64,000 nt of DNA from Azorinus chamasolen (GCA_963576725.1 OY755241.1:32800853-32864852); one strand, 5' to 3'; numbered from the stretch's first letter, positions 41,012 through 47,162 are shown. The notes: generated by a model not told the origin, from the sequence alone. Made by a program: numbers and translations.

Positions 41012-44000
41012 ATGTGCGCGTGTGTACACGTGTATACGTACATTCGTATGTGCGCATATACAGTTGTGTATCTATCTCTGCAGTACTTATTTTGAATCAG
41101 TCTTTGAACATTACCATTCTTTCTCCCCTTATGTTTATTTTACACTATAGATGTTTCACTGCAATATTGATTGACTCGTGACATTGTTCTATATTTAGAT
41201 TTTACACAGCGAAGAAGGCAATATATGTTAAAACACTGCTTCCACATTTCTTGAATATACAGTAAAACCTCGATTATCCGAACACTAAAATACGTATTAT
41301 TATCGATCTTTAAGACAGGTGGCAGCTTAATGCATGGTGAAAGTCATGCAGAAAGCTCCTCTAGGAGCTTTCTGCATGACTTTCATCATGCATTAAGCAG
41401 CCACCTGCCTAAAAGGGTCTAAATTCGTTTATAACGAAAATTCGAATAATCGAGGTTTTACTGTATCTCGTTTGCAATACAGGGATGTGCGCGATAAACA
41501 TTTACATTAAACCCTGTTTTAACCCTTTCCCTCATATATAAGCGTCTTTTCACGTATTTGCAAACAGAGCAGATCCCAAAGAAGCCGTCTGATCTGGGTC
41601 TGCTCTGTTTGCTAATGGAATTTGATAGATCTGTTTCTTTAGTTTCTAAAATGGCAACAATGCCCCATTTTCCATATTTCATTGTAACTATTTTGTCTAT
41701 GAATATTCGTTAGGTATTGAAATTCGGACTAAGTATAGAACAGGGAAGGGATAAATTACCCATCTACTGATTAAAAAAGGAATCTTTAAAAGCAAGTGGC
41801 CAATGTCGTGATCTGTGATTACCTTTCGCAAACTGTTCGGATCCAGATGAGACACTGGGTAACTCGGCGTCTGACCAGGATCCAAACTGGTTTTTACTGT
41901 GGTAATGCGTTTTTTAACCCTTTCGCTGCCAAATTCTGCCGTCTGCTAACTTTGTCGTCTGCTACAAAATTTCATTCTTTTGATTTTCTTCATTTTTGTT
42001 TCAAAAACATAGTAACAGTAACAAACAGTTTGGATCCTGGTGAGACGCCGAGTTACTCGGCGTCTCATCTGGATCCAAACTCTTTGCATAGCTAATCACA
42101 TATCCGGCATTGGCAGCGAAAGGGTTAAGACTATAGGAGAAAACTTAACGCAAACTGTAGCAGACGTTATAAAAGTTGCAGACGACAATAGTTGGCAGCG
42201 AAAGAGTCAGTGCAATGTGAAAGTTATGCAAAAAGTCTTCCATGGCAAGTATCTGCTCACCATTCGACCTGCATTAAGCTACCGCCAGCTGTAAAGGCTC
42301 AGAATTGCACGTGGAATTATTGATGGCCTAAGACTTAACAAATTCTAAGAATTGCACCTGGAATTATTGATGGCCTAAGACTTAACAAAGTCTCAGAATT
42401 GTACCTGGAATTAGTGATGGCCTAAGACTTAACAAAGTATCAGAACTGCACCTGGAATTATTGATGGCCTAAGACTTAACAAAGTCTCAGAATTGTACCT
42501 GGAATTATTGATGGCCTAAGACTTAACGTATGGATTTGAAAATGTTACTAGCAGTTTTACCGTCATAGCAAATTCGTGCTATCATTTGCGAACAATTTGG
42601 ATAAAGTTTGGAATGAATTAATTTTTATACTATATTTAAATCATTCACTGCAGTGAAGACGAACATGTGATATCATATGCAAACAGTTTGGATCCAGATG
42701 AGACGCCGTGTAACCCTGCGTCACGTCAGGATCAGAACTAATTGAAACCATGTTTTTATAAAAAAAATTATAAATGAACAAGCGCCCGCTCTAAAGTATG
42801 AAGCAGACGAAAATGTGTCCAGCAGACGACAATGCTGGCACTCAAAGTGTTAGTGTTAAATCTTTGGAATTGGAACGCGCTCAGCGTGACTGGTTTGCAG
42901 TATAGCTACAAGGTAAGGTCACATGCACGGGATTCCCTTCATCGTGCATTTGAAATGTGAATGCGGTACAAATCAAAACCTAATGAAATAAACTACAGAA
43001 GACCCCCTCTAAATCGGACGTTAAATCTAGTATAAATATTGGTCTTTGAGACATATAGCAGGTTAATGCAAGACAAATAGTAGGTTAACCCATTCCCTCA
43101 TATTGACGACTTTTGACGACTCTGGAAAAGTCACTTTGTGAAACCATTGTGATAAATAGAGCATTTGCTCCTATAGGAGTAAATGCTCTATTTATCACAA
43201 TGGTTTCAAACTACAAAATTCTAAAAATTTCTTTTTCTCTAGTTAATGCTCCTTTTTGGTAGATTTATTCAAAGAGGTTGTATCTAAAAATAGTCTATGA
43301 GGTAATGGGTTAATGCAAGACAAATAGCTGTTTAATGACATGGAATTTGGTCTTGAGTATACAACTAGTGGTGCTGTCAGAGTATTTGGTCTTGAGTATA
43401 TAAGTAGTGGCACTGACAAAGTGTTTGACCTTGAGTATATTAGTCGTGGTGCTGACAGAGTATTTAGCCTTGAGTATATTACTAGTTCTGCTGACAGAGT
43501 AGTTGGCCTTGAGTATATTACTAGTTCTGCTGACAGAGTATTTGGCCTTGAGTATATTACTAGTTCTGCTGACAGAGTATTTGGCCTTGAGTATATTACT
43601 AGTTCTGCTGACAGAGTATTTGGCCTTGAGTATATTAATAGTGGTGCTGACAGAGTATTTGGCCTTGAGTATATTACTAGTTCTGCTGACAGAGTATTTG
43701 GCCTTGAGTATATTAATAGTGGTGCTGACAGAGTATTTTGCCTTGAGTATATTACTAGTTCTGCTGACAGAGTATTTGGCCTTGAGTATATTAATAGGTG
43801 TACTGACAGAGTATTTGGCCTTGAGTATGTTACTAGTTCTGCTAACAGAGTTTTTGGACCTGAGTATATTAATAGCGGTGCTGACAGAGTATTTGGCCTT
43901 GAGCATGTTACTAGTTCTGCTCACAGAGTATTTGGACCTGAGTATATTAGTAGCGGTGCTGAGAGAGTATTTGGCCTTGAGTATATTACTTGTTCTGCTA

Positions 44001-45077
44001 ACAGAGTATTTGGCTCTGAGTATATTAATGGCGGTGCTGACTGAGAATTTGGCATTGAGTATATTACTAGTTCTGCTGACAGAGTATTTGGCTCTGAGTA
44101 TATCAACAGCGGTGCTGACTGAGTATTTTATCTTGAGTATATTACTAGTTCTGCTAACAGAGTATTTGGACCTGAGTATATTAATAGCGGTGCTGACTGA
44201 GTATTTGGTCCTGAGTATATTACTTGTTCTGCTGACAGAGTATTTGGACCTGAGTGTATTACTAGTGGTGTTGACAGGGTATTTGACCTTGAGTGTATTA
44301 CTAGTGGTGTTGACATGGTATTTAGCCTTGAGTATATTACTAATGGTGCTGAGGAGAATATTTGGCCTTGAGTATATTACTAGTGGTGTTGACAGGGTAT
44401 TTGGCCTTGAGTATATTACACGTAATGAACAAATTATTTATGAGGCATATATTTTCAGGCAGTTTTAAAACGCGTTGCTAGTAGAGACTATGCATTGTAA
44501 AGAGAAGCGCTGTTCTATTAATGCTACTCGCTATTTGCATGTAACAGTTGTTTAAGTTCGACTATCGGAACGGACTGCCATAAATTAGGTGATAATAATG
44601 ACTGTATGATCCTTTGGTAAACAGCTCGCCAGAGACCGATATTAACTAGCTGCACGTGTATTTCTCTACTGAACTCATGGCTGATGCAGGCCTGTCCTTA
44701 GCAGACGAACTTTGTTTGATGGCAATTACAACAGTCTGACTCCGAGGGTAGTAAACAGCCTGTTTGAGTCTACTTTAATTCTCAAGCATCCGACTGGTCA
44801 GATGTTGAACTCAGCTCCAATTCTGACGATTTGGAAACTTGAGAATGAACTCATGCTTATTACCATGAGGCATGACATAAGATGCACGCATCCACCGTAA
44901 TATTAACATATTTAAGTCTAAGCTGAACTATTTTTAGACACCGGCACAATCCAGAAGTCTATATTGATATGTCGTAGAACAAACCCAATAACAACACATA
45001 AAAAGTGACTTACCTTTGTGTTAGATTCAAACTGAAGTGTCCTTGTAACAACTCACTGTGTAATAGATGCACTGATG
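7477..45077 (-). CDS. STOM: Stomatin-like protein, paralogue A (whole gene; coding exons 7477-37304)
   Basis: SPFH/band 7 protein expected to sit as a monotopic hairpin in the inner leaflet of the plasma membrane, oligomerise in cholesterol-rich domains and regulate channels (known for stomatin, podocin and MEC-2). Eight coding exons (52, 119, 73, 83, 204, 56, 79 and 189 bp) join with matching phases to 284 residues with no stop; vertebrate stomatin is about 288. Residues 1-30 are a polar N-terminus; C31/C32 are candidate palmitoylation sites; residues 35-54 form the membrane hairpin with the conserved proline P49 (TFPF); residues 58-200 are the SPFH domain, with FRLGKI, GPG, PPQE, TTLRN and PWG; residues 196-260 are the coiled-coil/oligomerisation part (AAEAEASREARAK, ALQLRYLQTL); the tail is STILFPLPVD. 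All splice sites are GT/AG. I infer a functional gene from the intact frame. Confidence 0.95.
8510..8588 (-). CDS. STOM: Stomatin A exon 7
   Basis: Acceptor TATTTCAG, donor CGAAG|GTATC, 79 nt. It codes KDVELPRQMQRVMAAEAEAS and then REARAK, the alanine/glutamate-rich helix that continues into the oligomerisation region. Confidence 0.95.
9278..9997 (+). CDS. Penelope-like element GIY-YIG endonuclease (C-terminal part)
   Basis: 239 codons, uninterrupted. The first half carries the linker typical of these elements (PIVAFRRDKNLCDTLVHSKT), followed by a Cys motif (CSQGCATC, residues near 135) and a GIY-YIG core: VVYAIKCSNC, then MVYVGETEREIRERMKEHL, with a Tyr-Val-Gly-Glu-Thr in place of Y-I-G-x-T. 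A His follows at HFGIGGHSSDD. Family knowledge: in these retroelements the endonuclease follows the reverse transcriptase in one polyprotein and nicks the target. The ATG is probably an internal Met, because the upstream polyprotein is missing. Fragment, not a host gene. Confidence 0.85.
   Translation: MIENQLVRVDKLDRSVTLVKKQTVRSNRKMNRVPLVLTYSNLLPNIHYIVNKHSKVLHQSDRLKEVFQQLPIVAFRRDKNLCDTLVHSKTNRIVRPSNTVCSQGCATCSILEMSSISDTNRQSVYNVSTNINCRERNVVYAIKCSNCDIMVYVGETEREIRERMKEHLSDVRHEREKPINRHFGIGGHSSDDVRFVVLKRMFHACRTERQIHETDWIWRLRTYRPFGCNIKEDNALMHA
9994..10047. promoter_or_regulatory. Cluster of CRE-type palindromes TGACGTCA
   Basis: Three perfect TGACGTCA sites (10012, 10025, 10040) and one TGACGTCG (9994) within 54 bp, just after the Penelope stop codon. 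TGACGTCA is the CREB/ATF site. Function here is not shown; it could be part of the element's own control region. Confidence 0.5.
10167..10192 (+). ncRNA. Degenerate hammerhead-ribozyme-like motif
   Basis: TTGACAA, then AGGCCC-TTAG-TGGTC, then GAAA. This follows the layout CUGANGA - stem II - GAAA of the small hammerheads carried by Penelope terminal repeats (known for the family), but the first box has two changes. It is therefore probably inactive. Confidence 0.4.
10670..11490. repeat. 38-bp minisatellite of small hairpins
   Basis: About 21 tandem units of TATACATCTAGCTCCCACAG then GAGCTTGCTATCATACTA. Each unit holds the near-palindrome AGCTCC-CACAG-GAGCT, the same tip seen in the dispersed hairpin elements. 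Frames stay open by chance through the array. In the exon 6-7 intron of stomatin A. Confidence 0.9.
12137..12340. mobile_element. Pogo/Tigger-like hairpin element, ATGCGACC type
   Basis: CAGTAAAACCCCTCTAATGC and its inverted end GCATTAGCGGGGTTTTACTG, TA-flanked; inner hairpin ACAGGTGGTTGCTTAATGCA with GGACAAAA arms. Relatives: 5548-5754 and 6207-6360. Confidence 0.8.
12554..12792 (+). mobile_element. TTAA element, family A1
   Basis: CCCTTTCCCTGTTCTATG... left part with ATGAATATTCATGG-like and GAAATATGGAAGGTG blocks, then core 12698-12767 (GCAAACAGAGCAGACCCTG...GGGTCTACCCTGTTTGC), then AAAACACGTTTATATGAGGG. The core sits near the right end, so the element has a polarity. Confidence 0.75.
12891..12946 (-). 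CDS. STOM: Stomatin A exon 6
   Basis: Acceptor AATATTGCAG, donor AAGT|GTAAGA, 56 nt. It codes TILDEATHPWGLLVERVE plus two bases of a Val codon. The PWG.xVERVE block is diagnostic of stomatins. It is separated from exon 5 by an 11.4 kb intron that holds the CACTA-like unit. Confidence 0.95.
13308..13478. mobile_element. Pogo/Tigger-like hairpin element, one arm deleted
   Basis: CAGTAAAACCTCGATACTAC...GTAGTGTCGAGTTTTTACTG with TA flanks; after AAGCTCCTATAGGAG the right inner arm is missing. Confidence 0.7.
13880..14097. mobile_element. TTAA element, family F
   Basis: Core 13924-13990: GCAAACAGTGTAGACCCAG, GAGAGG arms, CATCAGGGTCTGCGCTGTTTG; ends CAGCGTTGTAAGTGTTAAG. Related units: 23940-24134 and 40150-40450. 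Confidence 0.65.
14391..14617. mobile_element. TTAA element, family B, opposite orientation
   Basis: CCCTTCTCTTGCTG...GCAAGCGAAGGG after TTAA (14387-14390). Same family as 47454-47695 but reversed. Its right end is fused to a second repeat (14618-14950) that starts TATGGAGGACGATC. Confidence 0.75.
14618..14950 (+). repeat. Dispersed repeat with GCTTCATG/GCATTATG motifs
   Basis: Starts GGAGGACGATCAACGCC and holds near-repeats of the kind TTGCATCATGCTTTGTGGC. An inverted relative is at 23030-23350, which ends at AAGGGTTAA, so the family also uses TTAA. No coding sequence seen. Confidence 0.6.
15130..15345. repeat. Dispersed repeat with TCGCTCACC and CTATAGAAAACTAGCC
   Basis: No coding sequence. 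Similar blocks are widespread in bivalve genomes as I recall; that is not verifiable here. Confidence 0.45.
16082..16320 (+). mobile_element. TTAA element, family A1
   Basis: CCCTTCCCCTGTTCTATG... to ATGAGAGAAAGGGTTAG, with core 16224-16287. Ends about 100 bp before the CACTA-like unit. Confidence 0.75.
17165..17490. repeat. Dispersed bivalve-type repeat
   Basis: TTGTTTCGAAACGAAACTAG at the left, GACAGACAAACCAACAGATT and TTTGTTTGCGGGGGTATGAT at the right. A fragment of the left end recurs at 18000-18055. Recognised from memory as a common type in bivalve genomes. Confidence 0.5.
17567..17768 (-). mobile_element. TTAA element, family E (hairpin tip deleted)
   Basis: Reverse copy. The core is shortened to ACCATTGTGATAAATATC then TATTTATCACAATGGT, so the distal GCATTTGCTCC part of the arms is lost. 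Lies inside the CACTA-like unit. Confidence 0.7.
18754..18872 (-). CDS. Unrecognised cargo gene, last exon d
   Basis: Starting after ACTCTCAG it codes PWFLPANYHQTPVSVPDEKT then ASFVQFMNKVEKLWNLSK and TGA. With this acceptor it joins exon c in phase 1 and gives a continuous reading. No family recognised; the end is short and acidic/aromatic. Confidence 0.4.
18982..19094 (-). CDS. Unrecognised cargo gene, exon c
   Basis: Acceptor TTGTTTCAG, donor AATAG|GTGATA, 113 nt. One frame is open throughout (ICQGLLASRPLDQPSLVVIL then TEENEIDSIYLI); the frame continuing exon b (VVQESHLSGIIGIQAI) hits TGA. Mixed frames again suggest a small indel in this copy. Confidence 0.4.
20307..20532 (-). CDS. Unrecognised cargo gene, exon b (OB-fold-like)
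   Basis: Acceptor TTTTCAG, then codes MEAKHMVIIGAVTAPADIRT followed by MTISQDGATIHITLWRQLSS. The pattern of an I-G-x-I/V-T-A-P strand, a T-I-S-x-D-G turn and an I-T-L-W-R strand is reminiscent of replication protein A type OB folds; this is inference from pattern, not an alignment. The last 40 nt read better in another frame (KNTKLSTVE before a GTGAGA donor), so a frameshift or decay is likely. Confidence 0.45.
20688..21070. mobile_element. Two partial family A cores
   Basis: Cores at 20705-20790 and 20870-20950 with GCAAACTGAGCAAACCCTG / TAGACCCAGATCTGATGG arms, the second in an A2 context (CCCTTTACTCAATATACAC). Further A remnants: 447-604, 4565-4640, 5280-5440, 6371-6595, 8380-8460, 10437-10655, 22480-22860, 24540-24735, 25195-25347, 29485-29720, 30418-30520, 34065-34200, 37930-38020, 39700-39910, 45830-45995, 52200-52310, 58040-58256, 61860-62050, 62595-62680, 63340-63440. 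Confidence 0.6.
21565..21700 (-). CDS. Unrecognised cargo gene, exon a
   Basis: Open from an AG at 21701 to a TTG|GTAAGT donor; codes QYNEDRQMINDQNVVDLYTL then APEVRQNCSKWPEIVFKRFT and GPCYL. The composition is protein-like (W, C, P spread evenly) and unlike the shadow frames nearby. The acceptor has no clear pyrimidine tract. The start of the gene, further towards 22.2 kb, was not found. Confidence 0.45.
23030..23350 (-). repeat. Dispersed repeat, inverted relative of 14618-14950
   Basis: Three consecutive near-copies of AAACTGAAATGCCACAATGC are visible, ending GTCCTCCATAGAAGGGTTAA. Opposite orientation to the 14.6 kb copy. Confidence 0.6.
23940..24134. mobile_element. TTAA element, family F
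   Basis: AGTGTAGACCCAGGTGAGA...CATCAGGGTCTGTACTGTTTG, ending AGCGTTGTAAGGGTTAA. Lies about 180 bp downstream of stomatin A exon 5, in the intron. Confidence 0.6.
24314..24517 (-). CDS. STOM: Stomatin A exon 5 (SPFH core)
   Basis: Acceptor CTTTCTAG, donor TCAG|GTGCTT, 204 nt, 68 codons, phase 0 at both ends. It codes VLTKDSVTVKVDAVIYLRIY, the beta-rich SPFH core, through TATTLLGATTLRNIIGTKTL to GRDAVSHSIQ. Aligned to the paralogue B exon it has no gap. Confidence 0.95.
24770..24973. mobile_element. Pogo/Tigger-like hairpin element, AACGGCC type
   Basis: CAGTAAAACCTCTCTATAAC... with near-perfect inner hairpin (AAAGCAAGGTGAAAGTAAAA, GAACGCTCCTATAGGAGCG). 250 bp upstream of stomatin A exon 5, in the intron. 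Confidence 0.8.
25600..28380. other. Stomatin A intron 4-5, unrecognised unique-looking DNA
   Basis: Large part of the exon 4-5 intron. 26200-26760 has a GGCTTCAAAGCG / GGTTTGAAGC flavour of loose internal repetition; 27440-27720 has loose repeats around GACTATAATTTATT. No domain found in any frame. Confidence 0.5.
28385..28664 (-). repeat. 34-bp minisatellite carrying the exon 4 donor
   Basis: Eight units at exact 34-bp spacing. On the minus strand each begins GTAAGATCTAGGAACACATA. The last unit (28664-28657) is the authentic 5' splice site of stomatin A exon 4; other GTAAGAT copies end at 28630, 28596, 28562, 28528, 28460 and 28426, and the one at 28494-28487 reads ATAAGAT. Confidence 0.9.
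28665..28747 (-). CDS. STOM: Stomatin A exon 4
   Basis: Acceptor AATTTCAG, donor GGAG|GTAAGA, 83 nt. It codes LVFLFPCIDEMKVVDIRTY and then CHNVPPQE. The cysteine in FPC matches the second palmitoylation cysteine of vertebrate stomatin; paralogue B has Phe there. The donor is the last unit of a 34-bp tandem array. Confidence 0.95.
28918..29157 (+). mobile_element. TTAA element, family A1
   Basis: CCTTTCCCTGTTCTATG... to GAGGGAAAGGG then TTAA. Core 29055-29122 with a G/T wobble where most copies have T/T. Confidence 0.75.
29735..29938. mobile_element. Pogo/Tigger-like hairpin element (intact)
   Basis: CAGTAAAACCTCGATTATCC inverted as GGATAATCGAAGTTTTACTG, flanked by TA on both sides. The whole element is a fold-back: inner arms GCAGGTGGCTGCTTAATGCA ... 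TGCATTAAGCTGCCACCTG around GCAGAAAGCTCC-TAGAGGAGC. TA target and CAGTARAACC ends are typical of the pogo group (family knowledge). In stomatin A intron, 60 bp past exon 3. Confidence 0.8.
29999..30071 (-). CDS. STOM: Stomatin A exon 3 (start of SPFH domain)
   Basis: Acceptor TATTTTCAG, donor CCAG|GTAGGA, 73 nt. It codes VVRQYERGVIFRLGKI and then ASNKASGPG across the junction, the most conserved opening of the stomatin domain. An internal CTTG|GTAAGA at 30032/30031 is a good cryptic donor in the same phase (see findings). Confidence 0.95.
30958..31205. repeat. 27-29-bp minisatellite, 9 units
   Basis: AATAGCTGCTTACTGGACCT plus AGCACAT; the first two units have two more bases. In stomatin A intron between exons 2 and 3. 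Confidence 0.9.
31841..32242 (-). mobile_element. TTAA element, family A2, with a second palindrome inserted
   Basis: Starts TTTACTCCATAAATACGCC, core 31857-31924, then a separate imperfect palindrome of about 140 bp (31968-32106) built on GAGTCTGAGTTCGTTCTCAA and TTGGTCAGATTTGAGCC, then the A2 remainder ending GAATATTCACTGAGTAAAG. Related palindromes of the inserted type are at 30222-30345, 30575-30635 and 44755-44870. Confidence 0.65.
32262..32380 (-). CDS. STOM: Stomatin A exon 2 (membrane hairpin)
   Basis: Acceptor CTATTTCAG, donor AAAG|GTAAAG, 119 nt. It codes RSGLDDTDPSLGCCGRILM and then the hydrophobic segment with TFPF, ending LLCCLK. The CC before the hydrophobic stretch corresponds to the palmitoylated cysteine region of vertebrate stomatin, and the proline is the one that forces the hairpin topology. 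Confidence 0.93.
32757..33060 (+). mobile_element. tRNA-derived SINE, copy 1
   Basis: The head has pol III box A (TAGTCTAGTGGT) and box B (GGGTTCAAATACC) at tRNA-like spacing. The body runs through CAGTGCTCAATATTGTAGGCC to CTAGGTACTTTACTT. The second copy at 39164-39455 confirms the ends. Confidence 0.8.
33186..33953. repeat. 23-25-bp minisatellite, about 33 units
   Basis: GACAAGTAGATCTCCAAACG plus CTT, with length variants. Open in several minus-strand frames without protein-like composition. Confidence 0.9.
34275..35030. other. Stomatin A intron 1-2 sequence, nothing recognised
   Basis: AT-rich DNA between a family A remnant and the TRIM; no open frame with splice sites. Confidence 0.5.
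35035..35471 (-). mobile_element. TRIM (miniature LTR retrotransposon)
   Basis: Two 165-bp LTRs that look identical by eye (35035-35199, 35307-35471), each running TGTAACGT...ACGTTACA, flank 107 bp of non-coding DNA. GTGG lies on both outer sides as a 4-bp target duplication. Read on the minus strand, a primer-binding-like TGGTGGCAGCGGTGGGA follows one LTR after 3 nt and a purine tract GGAGGGGAGAGTAA precedes the other. No protein is encoded, so it would depend on another element's proteins. Identical LTRs imply a recent insertion. Lies in the exon 1-2 intron of stomatin A. Confidence 0.85.
36165..36275. repeat. Short tandem motif GCCGAAACGTCCT
   Basis: Five or so diverged units of CCGAAACGTCCT spaced 14-22 bp. 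A poly-G run and a T run follow at 36536-36553 and 36599-36612. Confidence 0.7.
36964..37193 (+). mobile_element. TTAA element, family E
   Basis: TTAACCCATTCCTACC... with core at 37017-37087 (arms diverged near the tip). About 60 bp downstream of exon 1 of stomatin A, inside its intron. Confidence 0.7.
37253..37306 (-). CDS. STOM: Stomatin A exon 1 (start codon)
   Basis: Acceptor TTAAACAG, 2 nt of leader, then ATG at 37304-37302. It codes MTMETQETEQLKPTTAH and ends in phase 1 at a CACA|GTAAGT donor. There is an in-frame second ATG two codons later. The 52 coding nt equal exon 1 of paralogue B in length and phase, which supports the start chosen although the residues have diverged, as stomatin N-termini do. 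Confidence 0.85.
37551..37788 (+). mobile_element. TTAA element, family A2
   Basis: TTTACTCCATGAATATTC... to TTATGTAGTAAAGGGTTAT, core 37686-37754 (GCAAATAGAGCAGATCTTG and partner). In the leader intron of stomatin A. Confidence 0.7.
38803..39011. mobile_element. TTAA element, family C
   Basis: AACTCTTTTAGCCGC...TTGGCAGCGAAAGAG then TTAA. Core with GCAAATAGTTTGGATCCAG and its inverted partner GGATCCAAACTGTTTGC. Confidence 0.65.
39164..39455 (+). mobile_element. tRNA-derived SINE, copy 2 (box B deleted)
   Basis: Same family as 32757-33060. Box A is intact, but the stretch holding box B between CGGAGGCCCGG and TCCCTCCCGG is deleted, so this copy should not be able to start pol III transcription. 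A fragment of the tail (reverse complement) also occurs at 46024-46052. Confidence 0.75.
40211..40591. repeat. Direct tandem duplication of about 190 bp
   Basis: GGTGAGAGGGAGC at 40211 and again at 40405 start two copies sharing ACAAAACCTCGTCGTAGCCA, GTTGTTGGTTTGTAGTTTTG and AGTAGGTCGGTGTTTCTACC, ending at 40402 and 40591. It grew from a family F element. Confidence 0.85.
40785..41060. repeat. (GT)n microsatellite
   Basis: Long TGTGTG tracts with interruptions, longest at about 40966-41008. Smaller one at 15067-15100. Open frames here are artefacts. Confidence 0.95.
41270..41463. mobile_element. Pogo/Tigger-like hairpin element (intact, reverse)
   Basis: Same type as 29735-29938 with TA on both sides (41268-41269, 41464-41465). 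Opposite polarity: inner arms start GACAGGTGGCAGCTTAATGC. Confidence 0.8.
41523..41750 (-). mobile_element. TTAA element, family A1 (reverse)
   Basis: TTAA (41519-41522) then CCCTTTCCCTCATATATAAG..., ends AGAACAGGGAAGGG. Left arm of the core has an internal deletion (GCAGATCCCAAAGAAGCCG). Confidence 0.75.
41918..42124. mobile_element. TTAA element, family C (intact)
   Basis: CCCTTTCGCTGCCAAATTC...TTGGCAGCGAAAGGG between perfect TTAA duplications (41914-41917, 42125-42128). Central hairpin about 42017-42088 with ACGCCGAGTTACTCGGCGT at the tip. Reference copy for family C. Confidence 0.8.
42290..42530. repeat. 48-50-bp tandem repeat, 5 units
   Basis: CAGAATTGCACCTGGAATTA plus TTGATGGCCTAAGACTTAAC. 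It begins inside a degraded pogo-like hairpin (GTAAAGGCTCAGAATTG), so it may be an expanded element end. Confidence 0.85.
43089..43309 (+). mobile_element. TTAA element, family E (intact)
   Basis: Flanked by TTAA (43085-43088, 43310-43313). The outer flanks repeat GCAAGACAAATAG on both sides: the insertion landed in the arm of a pogo-like hairpin. Confidence 0.8.
43340..44425. repeat. 39-bp minisatellite, about 27 units
   Basis: GAGTATTTGGCCTTGAGTAT plus ATTACTAGTTCTGCTGACA. Period 39 = 13 codons keeps several frames on both strands open for 200-320 codons (e.g. VFGLEYITSSADR). In the leader intron of stomatin A. No start context, no conserved domain. Confidence 0.9.
44465..45013. other. Leader-intron start, stomatin A
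   Basis: Contains a palindrome of the GAGTCT...CTCAAGCATC type (44755-44870). No other feature. Confidence 0.5.
45014..45077 (-). other. Inferred 5' UTR exon, stomatin paralogue A
   Basis: Non-coding leader of about 64 nt between the TATA box and a consensus donor (exon end at 45014, then GTAAGTCAC). The first coding exon begins with an acceptor only 2 nt before its ATG, so a separate upstream leader exon is required, and this is the best candidate. The leader intron would be about 7.7 kb. Confidence 0.5.
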
Positions 45078-45099
45078 TACGGACTACTTGTGCATCGCA

Positions 45100-45107
45100 C
45101 TTTTATA
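45100..45107 (-). promoter_or_regulatory. TATA box of stomatin paralogue A
   Basis: TATAAAAG on the minus strand. It lies about 25-30 bp upstream of the likely start of a leader exon that ends in a strong donor (CAAAG then GTAAGT). Spacing, sequence and orientation all fit a core promoter for the minus-strand stomatin gene. The transcription start near 45075 is inferred from spacing only. Confidence 0.6.
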
Positions 45108-46472
45108 TTCCACGGTTACAAAGCTTCACGTGCCTCTTATCAATAACAACTATACTTCACTAAAAAGCTCATGCACAGCTTCTTTCGCCCTTCACGTCAT
45201 GGATGATAATGCCAGACTCCACTCATAATGGATATTAATTAGTCAGGTTCGTGTTCTAAAACTATGAAGTGAACAGTTGAGAATCAGGTCCGTAACATAC
45301 AAACAGACAGGGGAGACACAGACAGTTCCTACAGTATCTGACTGATCTGTATCTACTCTGAAATATGACATTATCAAGTAATAGGATATTTAAAGGGCCG
45401 ATGGGAAAGTTCCGATAAGACCGAATGTGTTTGGTTCAATATAACCTCTTTAAAATGTTAACTGAAGGGTCTAGCTGTGCAGACAGATGTCATAGGACCG
45501 TTCTGCATTGTTTAAGTTCTACGTTATACTTTAGTTAGTTTAAACATTTTATTTCAATATATATTGAAAGGGGGTTGGGCCACAAGTTCTACCAACATTA
45601 GTTACGGCCATTCCCCTACAATTTTAATATTGCAAATGAATAATTAACAATATGGCAATATACACACAATAACACACACAAAAAAGACAGGAGGCACAAA
45701 GAAAACAGGAGGCACAAAGCAGAAGAAGGTTACTTTAGTTGTACATTACTTTAGTTATACTGGTATATAACATTAGTTTTACGTTAATTTAGTTCTAAAT
45801 TACTAAAGTTCTACATTACTTTAGTTCTGCATTCACAGCCGTCTAATCAGGGTCTGTTCTGTTTGCTTATGGGGTTATATAGATCGGATACTACAGTGCA
45901 TGCCATGGTAACAACCTATATTCATACACCATTATAAACATCAGCTAATACATATCCATGATGACATTAAATGCATTTTCTTGAACGAAAGGGTTATACA
46001 TGTACCAAGACAAAGGTTATATAGAAATGACCGCTCAGCCGACTGTACATTTATATAGAAAGTTCCCCTATGTATATTCGTTAAGTGATCGCTATAATAG
46101 CTCAGTGTTTGGAGTTCCTTATTTCTTCGTTTCTTCCTACGCTTAGCTTCCACATATCCCAATACGTACAGTTTGAGTGCATTAAACCATTTCAATGCTG
46201 ATTTTTCAAATGGACCTTTTCAAAGTTCAAACAGGTCAAGCTTACCATGTATATTCTTTTAAATAAAAACGTAACGTGACAAGCAGAGCAGATCCAGGCG
46301 AGAGGGTTCCGCTAGAAGCCTCCTCATATGGGTCTACACTGTTTGCAAAGGACATTAATAACTTATTATCAGCACCGAAATGTGTAACGGCAGTCTAAAT
46401 AAATTACATTCACAAATCTCCTAAGCATGCTAAAACATTATTATTAGAAGGAGAATTTATTATAAAGATTAA

Positions 46473-46692
46473 CCCTTTCCTTCATGAATATTCATGTACG
46501 AGATAATGACGCCATGTATATCAATTAGATTACTTTGTTAAATAGCACATGGCCGCATTAATTTTTGGCATGGCAGAAACTATAGAATCACAAATATTTA
46601 TATTATATCGTAAGTAAATAGAGAAGACCCTGATAGGAGCTGTCAGATCTGGATATTCTCTGTTTGCAAAGGCGTATTTAAGGAGTAAAGGG
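46473..46692 (+). mobile_element. TTAA element, family A2
   Basis: TTAA (46469-46472), CCCTTTCCTTCATGAATATTC..., ends TAAGGAGTAAAGGGTTAT. Same type of core as A1, but the outer parts resemble CATGTAAGAAATAATGAC instead. Confidence 0.7.
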
Positions 46693-47162
46693 TTATGGTT
46701 TTATTACAATATATACATGTCAATGCTTGATTCTTTATTGTTCCCATGGCCATACATTCAAGCGCAGAAAAATCTAGCGGGAATTTCGCAACTGATTATA
46801 ATACCGCCAGTTTTCCCCGCTATGGAATGTATCCAATATTGGTATCTAGATAAATATATAGTCTAACATTTTGTAATCAAATTTTGTAATCAAACTTTAA
46901 GTCATAAATATATAGTAATGTTTTAGGATGCATTTCTTCTATATGATTTATTGAATAATGTAACCTCAAACTTCAATATATGCTTTAGTCTTTAACCTGC
47001 TAAACATCCCTGCTACCACTATACAAATTCAGCTAGTAAATATTAATGACTTCTTTATTTCTTATACAAGTATGCAAAGAGTTAAGAATGTGAGGCTTAG
47101 GAGTGTCTTACGATCGTGGAGATAATTATTTATGAGGAGTCTGGTTATGAGCTGTGGGTTAA

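Noticed and set aside
40809..41181. His/Thr- or Cys/Val-rich frames
   Set aside because: (GT)n microsatellite read in different frames.
43503..44468. 321-codon open frame rich in LALSILLVLLTEY
   Set aside because: It is a shifted reading of the 39-bp minisatellite; other frames on both strands are equally open.
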